64,000 nucleotides of DNA from positions 7,090,610 through 7,154,609 of the forward strand of contig OZ026596.1 in the NCBI GenBank assembly GCA_964020085.1, given 5' to 3'. Source of the DNA: Micromussa lordhowensis. Lineage: Eukaryota > Cnidaria > Anthozoa > Scleractinia > Lobophylliidae. How positions within the stretch are numbered: position 1 is the first letter of the stretch; the number at the start of each line of letters is the position of its first letter. A model generated the notes under the pieces. The model did not search any database and had not been told where the DNA came from. It saw only the letters and a list, made by a program, of their open reading frames with translations. Below, piece after piece: positions 9,576-18,920 of this stretch. A program made the translations under genes and the position numbers.

Positions 9576-9673
9576 ACTGTGACAGATACTACTTGGCCTT
9601 CACGCTGTATTGCTTTAAAAAGTGTCTTTGTGAACGCCTCTTTTGTTCTTTTGATCGGGTATAACTTGTCAAG

Positions 9674-9756
9674 GTAGTCCTGGCCGAGTGGTTAAGGCGA
9701 TGGACTTGAAATCCATTGGGGTCTCCCCGCGAAGGTTCGAATTCTGATGACATACG
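9674..9756 (+). pseudogene. tRNA-Ser (TGA) with broken T arm
   Basis: The 5' two thirds are well kept and the anticodon is TGA, but the T-stem reads GAAGG against ATTCTGATG and the acceptor 3' strand is GACATAC with an extra base. It is the inverted partner of the Ser copy at 577-658. Confidence 0.7.
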
Positions 9757-9805
9757 TCATATGGCTATCATCTATTTTTGTTGTTGTTGCTGTAGCTTTT
9801 TCGTT

Positions 9806-9933
9806 AACACAATAGACCTCAGCAGGAGGCTCTGGGGAATAAACCCCCACTAACTCTGCAGTTATTCCCCCGAGCCTCGTACTGAAGTCTATTGTTTTAG
9901 GCTGAATTTTAATATATCGAAATTGGTCTATTG
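9806..9933. repeat. MITE-like element, second copy
   Basis: Related to 1851-2000 in inverted orientation. The right end TGGTCTATTG is kept and the left end is shortened to the inner CAATAGACCTC block. The internal arms around GGCTCTGGGGAAT still pair. Confidence 0.65.
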
Positions 9934-9961
9934 TCAAAACATGTTTTTGTTACAGTGGTAC

Positions 9962-10461
9962 TTTCTTACCCCGGATTGGATAATATAAACGCAAGGCTTC
10001 TGAAGTGTGGCCCTCAATCAATAAGTCATTCCATCACGAAGTTATTTAATTTACCTATTCCTTCAGGGAAATTTCCTGGGATTTGGAAGTGCTCTAAGGT
10101 GTCAGCCCTGTTAAATCAGGTTACCGAACCAATTCAACAAATTACAGCCCAATCTTTACACTGCGCACTCTCAGCAAGACTTCAGTTGCTCAAATATCCG
10201 AACTCAACCCTGAATCTGCTTTCAAACAATCAGTTTGGTTTTCGCTCAAAACGCTCAACAGCCACTGCATTGTCTAGTTTTTATGATGAATTCCTACTTA
10301 ACATGGAAAAAGGGACATTTGCGGTACGGTTTTTTTGGATCTCACGAAGACGTTCGACACGGTGAATCATGGGATCTTGATGTCCAAGTTGTCATTAGTT
10401 GGTGTCTCTCCCAAATCTTTGGAGTGGTCATTACATCGTACTTTCTTGTGAGAATGAATTA
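9962..10461 (+). pseudogene. LINE reverse-transcriptase fragment (CR1/Jockey-like)
   Basis: The plus-strand frame encodes the fingers/palm part of a LINE reverse transcriptase. A PGLDNINARLLK start-like motif is followed by a region ending near NNQFGFRSKRST (RT motif 2 region). A one-base frameshift near 10340 then leads to a DLTKTFDTVNH motif A. The catalytic YADD and the endonuclease are absent. It ends exactly inside a Met tRNA relic (10463-10492). Confidence 0.7.
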
Positions 10462-10462
10462 A

Positions 10463-10492
10463 TGGTCCAAAGATCAAAACCTCGCTCTGCTA
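10463..10492 (+). pseudogene. 3' third of an initiator tRNA-Met
   Basis: Only the T arm and acceptor 3' strand of the Met gene remain (GATCAAAACCTCGCTCTGCTA region). The 5' part is replaced by the LINE fragment at 9962-10461, so the tRNA gene was cut at the T-stem. Confidence 0.75.
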
Positions 10493-10740
10493 ACAATTTT
10501 ATTTGGCATTCTTTTTTCTTGGAGTCAGACCCCATAAATGTTATTCAAAATAAATTTAGTTTAGGAATTCCAACAATGATCCTTGGTAGGGATATATGAG
10601 CTTTCTTTTTTTCAGCTTTTCTTGTTGAAATAACTAATAATTACTATAATTTATGTTCATATATGACAAAGAAAATCCCATTGTTGAGAGCTATATTACT
10701 AAGTTAAGATTTAATATTATTTCGATATACGTCATCCATG

Positions 10741-10812
10741 AGCAGAGTGGCTTATTGGAAGCGTGCTGGGCCTATAACCCAGAGGTCCGAGAATCAAAAC
10801 CTCGCTCTGCTA
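10741..10812 (+). pseudogene. Initiator-Met-like tRNA with TAT anticodon
   Basis: A 72-nt initiator body in which the D arm is damaged (GGCTTATTGG) and the anticodon is TAT, as at 1559. The inverted counterpart at 34490 keeps CAT, so the anticodon changed after, or independently of, the arm duplication. Confidence 0.65.
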
Positions 10813-11287
10813 ACATTTTTATTTCTTATTCTTTTTCACAGTCTCTTAGTCATATCTTGTTAATGATATTCAAAGGAAGTCTTTAGAACTGCAGTGGAGA
10901 TTCCTTAGTGGGAATAATGTGACCTTTCTTTTCTCTTTTTTCACTTCAGTAAAATAATGTTTGTAGACGTGTTTCGTCTTATTTTTACTCATTATCCACC
11001 AATCAAATTAAAGAAAAAACGGAAGCAACCGGCGGCCAGCGTGGGAAAACGCACGCAATTTGTCGATCGGTAATGCCTTGCGTACTAAGTTTTAGACACA
11101 ATATCCCTTCAGCATTAAAAATGGAAAAATTGTACTCAGGAGATGTCGTAAGCTCTATCAAAAAAAAAGGTTTGCCACTGACTCTTGATATTTTGATATC
11201 TCTTCAGCATTTTTCTATTAAAATAAAAATTCTTAAATGATTTTGTATGTTACTAAATCAAGTGGGTTGTCGTGTTTCAGGCCTTTC

Positions 11288-11316
11288 AACTAAATAATAA
11301 TAATAATAATAATAAT
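11288..11316. repeat. (AAT)n microsatellite, LINE tail
   Basis: Eight or so AAT units at the 3' end (minus strand) of the LINE relic 11290-11812. CR1/L2-type LINEs often end in short tandem repeats of this kind. Confidence 0.75.
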
Positions 11317-11812
11317 ATTTATCTAGGGAACCCACTCGCCTTGGCGGTTTTCAGTGGGGCCCTGCAAGTTATAATTTAAAAAAATAAAAATAGATATTGC
11401 AATAAAAACTAATTAAAAAGCTGTAACAATAATTAGATGTTACAGTAAAAAACTAATTAAAAAGCTATAACAATAATTAGATAGGTCATTATTTACAAAA
11501 TTATAAGCTTTTAAGCTTGGCCTTAAAAAAGGACATTGATTCGCTACTTTTAATGTTATTGTCTAGGTTTTTTCCAGTCCTTAGAGGCTTGATAAATGAA
11601 AGTTTGTTTGCCCCAGTTGGTGCGTACGCGAGGAAGGTGAAAATCATTGCTTCCGCGAGTTTGATAAGAATAAAAAGTACTATTGCGTCTGATGTCAAAA
11701 TTAAGTGTGTGGTTATTTTTGTCACCCCACACTGTGTCTCCATAGTCAAACAGTGGGATGATTAAGCAATTGTATAGTATTAGCTTAGCATGTAGAGGCA
11801 AAAGATACGAAG
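11290..11812 (-). mobile_element. 5'-truncated CR1/L2-type LINE tail
   Basis: The minus strand encodes the region downstream of the reverse transcriptase: ILYNCLIIPLFDYGDTVWGD, then after a frameshift LPRVRTNWGKQTFIYQASKDW. A 3' UTR and an ATT-repeat tail follow. The sequence interrupts a block that is continuous at about 33980-34030 in the right arm, so the insertion is younger than the palindrome. Confidence 0.7.
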
Positions 11813-11922
11813 TATTGAGGTACAAAGGCATTATTTGATTGCGATCAAACGTGCTTGTTGTCAATAAAAGATCATTTCGAAACATTTACTCTTCATTACC
11901 AAAAAAGAAGAGAACAGCTCTT

Positions 11923-12004
11923 CGTAAAAGGTAGGATTCGAAGCTCCGCATGAGGACCCCAATGGATTTCTAGCCCATCACCTTAACAAATCGGCCTCGA
12001 CTAT
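11923..12004 (-). pseudogene. tRNA-Ser (AGA) relic
   Basis: Full 82-nt length with anticodon AGA, but the acceptor (ATAGTCG/GTAAAAG), D arm and B box (GGATTCGAAGC region) all carry mismatches. The right-arm counterpart at 33832 is further reduced. A 16-nt piece of a Met 3' end follows at about 12006-12021. Confidence 0.7.
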
Positions 12005-12200
12005 GTACCTCACTCTGCTAAAATTTTGTTATTTTTATCAGACTTTAATTTCACAACTGCTTAAGTTACGTATATAACTGCGATGATCAACCATGTCTTT
12101 ATATCTTTCTCCGCAGTCCAAATATACCGTTTATCATATATTCACATTCTACACCATCTACGGCTATATTACGAAGTAACAACATAATCAGCGTCCAGTT

Positions 12201-12273
12201 AGCTTGATAGCTCAGTTGGAAGAGCACTGTACCGGTATGGCAGAGGTCAAGGGTTCGTGTCCCGTTCAGGCAT
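12201..12273 (+). tRNA. tRNA-like sequence, apparent GGT anticodon, doubtful
   Basis: A 73-nt cloverleaf-like sequence with A box (TAGCTCAGTTGG) and B box (GGTTCGTGTCC). With standard spacing the loop is CCGGTAT, giving GGT (Thr), but position 33 is C and the stem has a closing mismatch. The acceptor also fails to pair at its end. It may be a tRNA relic or a SINE head. The better copy is at 33563-33635. Confidence 0.4.
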
Positions 12274-12296
12274 AAAAATATTTTTTTTAGGCTTTA

Positions 12297-12731
12297 GACT
12301 AGGTTTACACTGGAGGAAATCTTCTGGATTCGTGACGAATTATCGACGCAAACAATGTTGACGTCTTCCACACGTAATCGGAGATCACGATGGCACGATT
12401 GAAAACCTGGGCGATTCTGGATAGAACCTGGCCAAATGGCAGGTGGGACTACATGATTAGCAACAACGTGGTAGGCGAGTGGAAAGAAATTCTCAGAGGG
12501 GTCTCAACCTACCCCTACTTTTTTGGCGGCATGTCTCTTCTCGTTGTCGAGGCAACAAACAGCTTGTTAACCACTTCATCGTGAATGTTCTCGGAATTGA
12601 AGTCATGTGAAAACGCGTAGGAATGTGAATATCTTTTTAGTGTAAACACCAACGAATCCGAATACTCTGAAATTGATGAATCCAGAAACAATTACGAATC
12701 CGAAAAAATCTCGTTCAGTGTAAACCTAGTC
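12297..12731. mobile_element. PIF/Harbinger-type element, TTA target duplication
   Basis: It starts GACTAGGTTTACACTG and ends CAGTGTAAACCTAGTC, a perfect 16-bp terminal inverted repeat. TTA lies on both sides (12294-12296 and 12732-12734), the 3-bp TWA duplication expected of PIF/Harbinger. An internal 64-codon frame from 12390 with a WPNGRWDYMISNNVV stretch looks like the N-terminus of a Harbinger transposase; the rest is lost. A second copy at 33110-33542 is its palindrome partner. Confidence 0.85.
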
Positions 12732-13070
12732 TTAATTTCACAACTGCTTAAGTTGTGTATATGACTGCAATGATTAATCATGTGTTTAAATTTTCCATAA
12801 ATATTTTTCGTAAATAAACAACCTAGAGAATATTCTAAAGCTTTCTTTCCTATTTAACAATTTGACTATGAACCCGAGTTTTCTACGAGTAGATAGTCAA
12901 CGAGGCCACGCCGAGTTGAATATCGCTCATAGAAAACGAGGACGAGTATTCTAATTGTTTTGGTATAAATTTACAATGGTCTCATTGCATAAAAATGTAA
13001 AGTAACGCTTAGAAAAATTGTCTTCTTGTCTTTACAGCAGCAATTCAAACGGTTAAAACACCTCGCGTGA

Positions 13071-13330
13071 TGTGCGAATAATGAAATTGATTTTTGGCCA
13101 AAACAGTAGTGCCCCCATCATTATTCGGTGTAGTTTCGGCACTTATGATTCTTGGCTAAAACCAAAGGTCGCGGAATATCGTTCGGAGCAGTTTCAATCA
13201 CTTATGACTTTTGGCCAAAACAAAAGGCCGCCGATCATCGTTCGGGGCAGTTTAGGTCACTTATGATTTTTGGCCAAAACCAAACGCAGCGGGTCATCAT
13301 TCGGAGTAGTTTAAATCAATTATGATTTAA
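13071..13330 (-). repeat. Diverged 59-bp satellite, about 4 monomers
   Basis: Repeats of the TCACTTATGA..TTTTTGGCCAAAAC unit in the reverse orientation relative to the main array. It forms the palindrome counterpart of about 31760-32050. The short plus-strand ORF here is only satellite. Confidence 0.75.
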
Positions 13331-15300
13331 ACGCAAACAACGCACGTCTGATTCTAAGACAATCACACTAGACTATCTCGACTTCTACGTGTTGAGTTTG
13401 ACCTTGAGCCTCATCAAGTAGTATTAAGACAAGAGTTTTTTTAAATTGAAGAAATCTTCCACACAGCCTATGAAGGTTTTCTTGTTTTTCTTCAAGGCTC
13501 CTACATTTAAGTGTTAAAACTACATCACACAGTTGCACAAAGTGTGATGCTGTCTTTTAAACACTACACATTCCTCGGGTAAGCATCAACGACTTGGGAA
13601 TTTTCTCATCGCAAATAACTCGCAAAGAGTGTTACAAGATAGATGTAACAAGAAAAAAGCTGAAGGAGACTTCTTCGCTTGTTCAGCAACTGTTTTTTTA
13701 TATCTTCTCTCTGCTGTAGCCAGCAATCAACTAACAAACTCGAACCAAAACGGACGTTTAAGTTCGCTGGCATTGTTATTGGTCAATTCGTGAATTCTTC
13801 GGAATGAATGAGAAGAGTGGTTTCTTTGATAGCCGAATATGTGCTTCAAACGCAAGGTAGAAGCAAGGAAATAATCAGTTTAACCGAGGGCTAGTGTGAA
13901 TCTATAACCCAGAACTAAATTTTAAACTTAAGATTATGGTATCAACCACAGCTAAGGTAGTATAAATCAGATGAATAGCCCACTGGCTTCCGCATAAACT
14001 TATCCCTCGGACGTAGAAATTGTAATATGTCAATGTATGTCTATCATTCTCGACGTCGCAATGACAACCACAAATTCCAGGTAGGTTTGGCCAAAAATCA
14101 ACTTTTTTGACACCTTTCTGTATTTTCTCCAGTTTTTCATCAAATTGCAGAAATTTACGAATTTGTACATTGCATAAGCATTCTAGCTTTCCGTTATTTC
14201 TTGACCTCTTAAATTTAACAGTTAAATCCAAGATGACGAATCTAAGACGCCGATCACATGGAGTCATTTAACGTCATGTGACGTCATAACCAACAGAAAA
14301 TGGTATCATCCTGTAGAGCAAGCTCAGGGCTATCTAATCAGAATAAAATAATCTTAACAGAACAAAATCCCAGAGGGGGCGTTCCATCTACTTGACGTAC
14401 TCTGGACCCTAGGCATAACCGTAGAAAACGTTTTTAAATTCATGCGGGTAGTGTGGCTTAGCCTGGAGGAAACCACGACGACAATAAACACCACCAAACA
14501 AAATATTTAATGAGGAAAATAATGGCGGTATAAGTGTGTTCAGTAAACCTTTGTATCATAGCCGTTCTCTGCAATACAACAACGCAAAATGACCGCGTTC
14601 TACGTAGTCCGGAGAATGCGAACGACAAGTCGAACTGCTAAGTTTTTTTCGTATTTCTATTCGGAATTGAACGCTGTCATTACATATTTAACCCGAGTGA
14701 GGATTTAGAGCCATGAGCATCCTAGACGAATCCAAAATATTGCAAAAATTGTAGGAAATGTATATTGAAATTCAGTTTTAGAAGGGATCGTCCTTGGCGT
14801 CGCCGCCATCATTGCTACGCTTCCTATTTGCATCTCGGCTGCGCGGAAGATCGATACAGTTTATTTGACGTGAGGCCTTCCATTTCAAGCGGCTACCTTG
14901 TGCTTTGCTCATGTTTGATCCCAGGAACAATCGGACGCAGATGAGAGTTTCGTGTAAAAACCGTAAACAATCACATAAATTGCAGCTCTTTGTGAAGGTT
15001 CTTATTAACTCAGCGATAAAGTTGTTAAGCGTTTCGATGAGAAGTTTGGCCGTCCTGTTGAAACAAGCTCGTTTACCTTAATCCGTCAAAGCAATACCTT
15101 TTCACCTTCCCCATAACTACACTCCAAATGCAATAGTTGCATCTTCTTCCTCAGTATAGCTTAAGGCTTTGAAAACTTAAAGGTCATCGCCGTCATATCG
15201 CGTGCTTGAACATGGTGAACTGATACTGTGGGCTTTCCCGCTCCAAACCAAGTGACTGTTACCGTAATTCTCTCTTCATAGTGTCCAGTTCCCGGGGATC
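13331..15300. other. Arm sequence without recognised gene
   Basis: 13902-15117 recurs inverted at about 22535-23730 with many small changes. A minus-strand frame of 121 codons at 13902-14267 is not kept in the partner copy, where the same DNA has other frames open, so it is not supported as coding. No RNA gene was found. Confidence 0.5.
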
Positions 15301-15309
15301 TCCCGGATC

Positions 15310-16275
15310 TCCCGGAAATGGATGATACAATACAAATTAATGATAAATTATAGTAAGACTGAATTTATTTTGATTGGAACTCGCCAGCAGTTATGCAAAT
15401 TACAGTCGTGCGCTCCTCATTAGGGCACGATACAATCACTGCAAGATCGCAAGTCAAAAACCTTGGTTGCTGGCTGGACTCACATCTTAACATGTCCAAA
15501 CATGTTACCAGCGTGTGTAAATCAGCTTTTTTCCATCTTTATAATATAAGGCGTATAAAGAACTATCTTTCTAGGGAGAATCTTCTGGCTCTAGTACATG
15601 CATTTATCACTGACAAGCAGGCTTGATTATTGCAACAGTTTACTTTATGGTGTTCCAAAGGAACAAATTTCGAAATTGCAACGCGTTCAAAATCGCGCTG
15701 CAAGGTTAGTTATGGACATTGGCAAATATTCCCATATTACTCCTGCTTTGTGTGATTTACATTGGCTCCCAATTAACGCGCGCATTCATTTTAAAATTCT
15801 GCTGCTGGCGTTTAAAGTCATCCATGGGCAAGCTCCTGCATATCTGTCTAGTTTAATGTCGGTAAAATCTAAATCTCATTATAGTTTACGCTCCAACTGT
15901 AGCACTCTTCTTAAGCCTCCTACAGGCAAGATGCTGGCAACCCTCGGAGGGCGTTCAATTCAGGCGGCCGCACCACAATTATGGAACGCCCTACCGCCAA
16001 GTCTAAGAGATGCCGCATCAGTTGAGACTTTCAAGAAAATTTAAAGACGTTTTTATTCAGAAAAGCGTACGCAGATAGGTTTTCTTTAAATAAATTCTAG
16101 GATTGATTTATTATTTTTTAATTGTACATATCATAATTATTTTGTATTTTTAATCACTTTTTATATTAATTAGTGTAGTTAGATTTACTATCTTATTTTA
16201 AATATATATATTTTTTGTAAAGCGCTTTTGATCTTCTATTGTAAAAAGCGCTATAGAAATATTAAACATTAAACA
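15310..16275 (+). mobile_element. 5'-truncated CR1/L2-type LINE
   Basis: The frame begins in the region following the RT palm (KTEFILIGTRQQL), with a frameshift near 15395, and continues through NLGCWLDSHLNM and SRLDYCNSLLYGVP..QRVQNRAARLV. A second shift lies near 15620, and the frame ends near 16044. The 3' UTR has the GCGCTATAGAAAT-type stem and an ATTAAAC tandem tail (16258-16275). This insertion is absent from the right arm of the palindrome. It is related to the copy at 40806-42115. Confidence 0.8.
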
Positions 16276-16803
16276 TTGAAATACAAACATTATCTCGCTA
16301 CTTCGTTGACCTCAAATCTAAACATTGCGGAGACAATTATATCTGGTGGAACAACATTGAAAATTGAAATGCTCTCTGTAGTGAGGCACTGGAAGTTGTT
16401 TTCGTTAGTAAGCATTCGTGGACGGCATATGTTGTCCACAAATTTGAACTACCCTTTCGCTGCAACATGTAATATTACATGATAGAGAGAACCGTCAACG
16501 CAGTTTAATCCGGCTACTCAAGACACAAAAGGTGAACGTGAATATTATCTGACTGTATGTATAGCATAAATTACGTAGCCGTTACAGAACATAGGCGTGC
16601 GTATAAAGAATGCTTGCCAAATTAGCATATTCTAACGTAAGGCATGTCCGCCATTTTGAATAATTAAATCGAGCCAGTTTTTTTCCAGTTTGGCTATGAC
16701 GTCAATGCTTTCTCATTGGCTCACAGCCAGCCTTTTGTTCTTTCGCTTTATAAGTGCGACACCACCCGGATGGTTGGGCGGCTAGTTAACTCTCTCTTGA
16801 TCT
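16276..16803. other. Arm end and palindrome centre flank
   Basis: 16438-16482 is the inverted partner of 22487-22530, so the palindrome spacer starts here. The remainder has no ORF or RNA gene that I can support. Confidence 0.5.
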
Positions 16804-16904
16804 CTTTGAACGGACGTGGTTGAAGACATCGAAGAAAGGACAAGTGTTCATGTTATCTTCACAAATCACGTGAGCCCGGTTAGCTCAGTCGGTAGAGCAT
16901 CAGA
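16804..16904 (+). repeat. 101-bp repeat at LINE 5' end, contains tRNA-Lys 5' half
   Basis: CTTTGAACGGACGTGGTTGA occurs at 16804 and again at 16905, 101 bp apart. The intervening sequence includes the tRNA-Lys 5' half. This could be one 5' UTR monomer of LINE copy 1 or two stacked insertions. Confidence 0.55.
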
Positions 16905-16908
16905 CTTT
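16874..16908 (+). pseudogene. 5' half of a tRNA-Lys gene
   Basis: GCCCGGTTAGCTCAGTCGGT, then AGAGCATCAGACTTT, matches animal tRNA-Lys from the acceptor through the start of the anticodon loop, including a perfect A box. The sequence then changes to LINE 5' sequence at GAACGG. The T arm and 3' acceptor are missing. Confidence 0.8.
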
Positions 16909-17080
16909 GAACGGACGTGGTTGAAGAGCATCGCTATCCGTTTTTCCCGTTAGCGCCTTTGAGGTTTGTTCTCTGGTTTCCTGGTTTTGTTAGATATTAA
17001 CAGGCCTTTTGGCCACTTTTTGCTTCGAGATTATAAGTGGCATAACTTCGTCGTAGCCGTTAAATTTCGAAGTTTGGATA

Positions 17081-18920
17081 ATGGAAAGTTCTGTTGAAAG
17101 TGAAGTCGTTACGAATTTGAATATGGAAAGTTCTGTTGGCGCCAAAACTGTCCCGGAGGGTACTGATGGTGCTGTGGATAATGTCCCTGGAGAGAGTCTT
17201 GGGAGTGTTAATGATGTAAACACGACTTCCACTGATGATAATGGGGCTTCACAATTTGCTGATGGTCCAAATGAACCCCGATCGTATGTAAATGCAGATT
17301 CCTATTCCTCGAGAGCGGCCAGAACGGCTGGTCGTGTTTCTTCTGGTAAACCAACCTGGCGGCGTCCTACTCATTCCGCGGCTAATGATGTGCCAAAACG
17401 CCCCAGAACAGCTTTATTTACGCCATCACGTTCCACATAAGCGAGATCTGTCTTTGAAGCCTTGAGTATGGCACATATTGACGCCTCGGATATTCAGTGC
17501 ATGCAACGAAAGATGAACAGTGAGGTTGTAATTACTTTCAAGTCAGTGGATGTTAAGGAAAAATTTCTTCGTTTAAACGCTCTTACCGTTGGAGGGTACA
17601 GCTACGCGACGCAAGACATTGATCGCCCTATGACCTTTTTGACAATATATGACGCTCCATTTGAACTGAGCGATTTGGCCATTATCAGGCGGCTAGCGCC
17701 CTTTTGCGAGGTTGTGCATTATCGTCGGGGAAAATTCGATTTTATGCCAGGAGTCTACAATGGCCTACGTCATTACCGCGTGAGGGTAACAAAGCCTGTC
17801 CCAAGTTTTATCCGGTTTGGTAAATACCAGATTTTTTTGAAGCATGACGGCCAGGTACCAACCTGTCGGCACTGTAACCTCGCTGGTCATTTTAGTAATG
17901 ATTGCAACCTGAAGGTTTGTTTTAATTGCGAAATTGGGCATGAGGCTGGTTTGTGTCCGGCGCCACCTTTATGCCATTTTTGCAAAGAAGCTGGCCATAC
18001 TAGCCGCGAATGCGGTTATTCTTGGGTTTCGTCATTAATCAGGGGTACCGCAACAGATGAGTCAGCCCCTGTTAATGTGGATCATTCCGATGGGGAAGAT
18101 AGCGAGGCCTCCTTCAAGACCCGCTCGGGAGACTCATTTAAATGGGCCGAGGATTCGGACCTCTCCGATGAGGATGAAGAGGATGACGATTTTAGAGATG
18201 CCGAGCCCCAACCTCTTGCTGCGGCTTTGCCCGTGAGTACGTTTCCCGCTGATCCGTCCTTTTTTGAGCCATCTGAAATTGAGTCAGCTGCCACTGAACC
18301 ATCGACCGCTGAGTCGACAGCTGTTGGGCCGTCTGTATTAGCTACTGTACTGCCCACAGAATCTCTGCCTGATGCCCAACCAAATCAGACTGCCGAGAAC
18401 CAGGCCTCCACGGCCGACCATGGCACCGATGTACTGCTTACAGAATCTCTGCCTGATGCCCTACCAAATTAGACTGCCGAGATCCAGGCCTCCCCGGCCG
18501 ACCATGTACTGCCTACAGAATCTCTGCCTAATGCCCATCCAAATCAGACTGCCGAGAACCAGGCCTCCCCGGCCGACCATCAGCCTGATGGAGTACTAGA
18601 TTCCCAGGGCTTCATAAAGCCCCCAGTCGTAATTAATGACCTAGGTCAGCCATCTGATCCTCCAATTGCGCTTCATTCTTCAGCTAGTAAAAGCCGGGTT
18701 CCCGTCCGCGTTCCTAGACTTACCCACCGTACCTTCGCTGTTGCCCCTACAGCTCTAGAAGCAGCCGCCCTCCGCAAGAAAAATCAACTTTTTGTCTCTG
18801 GAGAGCCGCAGACTCCCGCTGCCTCTTCTACGCCCATGGAGACCTAAAACGCAAGGCTCACGCCCAGGCCGACGCTCCCCCCAAGGAGAGGCGGGAGAAG
18901 AAAAAAGGCAGGAAGTAGAT
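17081..18920 (+). pseudogene. LINE copy 1 ORF1 (nucleic-acid-binding protein), broken
   Basis: It starts at the ATG matching copy 2 ORF1. A TAA at 17438-17440 and a TAG at 18470-18472 interrupt the frame, and a further frameshift occurs before the end. Three CCHC knuckles lie near 17861-18015. In the second knuckle one codon is deleted, so the C-X2-C-X4-H spacing becomes X3. The C-terminal region has three copies of a TESLPDAQPN-containing repeat where copy 2 has two. Confidence 0.85.

Larger units (their letters stand above)
10495..16482. repeat. Left arm of a large inverted repeat
   Basis: Blocks of this arm recur in reverse order and orientation in 22487-34820. Landmarks pair as follows: 10741 tRNA with 34490 tRNA; 10863-11290 with about 34020-34440; Ser relic 11923 with 33832; tRNA-like 12201 with 33563; Harbinger element 12297 with 33110; 13902-15117 with about 22535-23730; and 16438-16482 with 22487-22530. 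Insertions private to this arm lie at about 11290-11812 and 15310-16275. Confidence 0.8.

Noticed and set aside
13902..14267. 121-codon minus-strand ORF
   Set aside because: The inverted copy at 23440-23740 does not keep this frame, and no family is recognised, so coding is unsupported.
18082..18357. 91-codon minus-strand ORF opposite ORF1 of LINE copy 1
   Set aside because: Antisense to an acidic, Ser-rich coding region of the LINE; the same occurs at 49222-49500. It is a codon-bias shadow.
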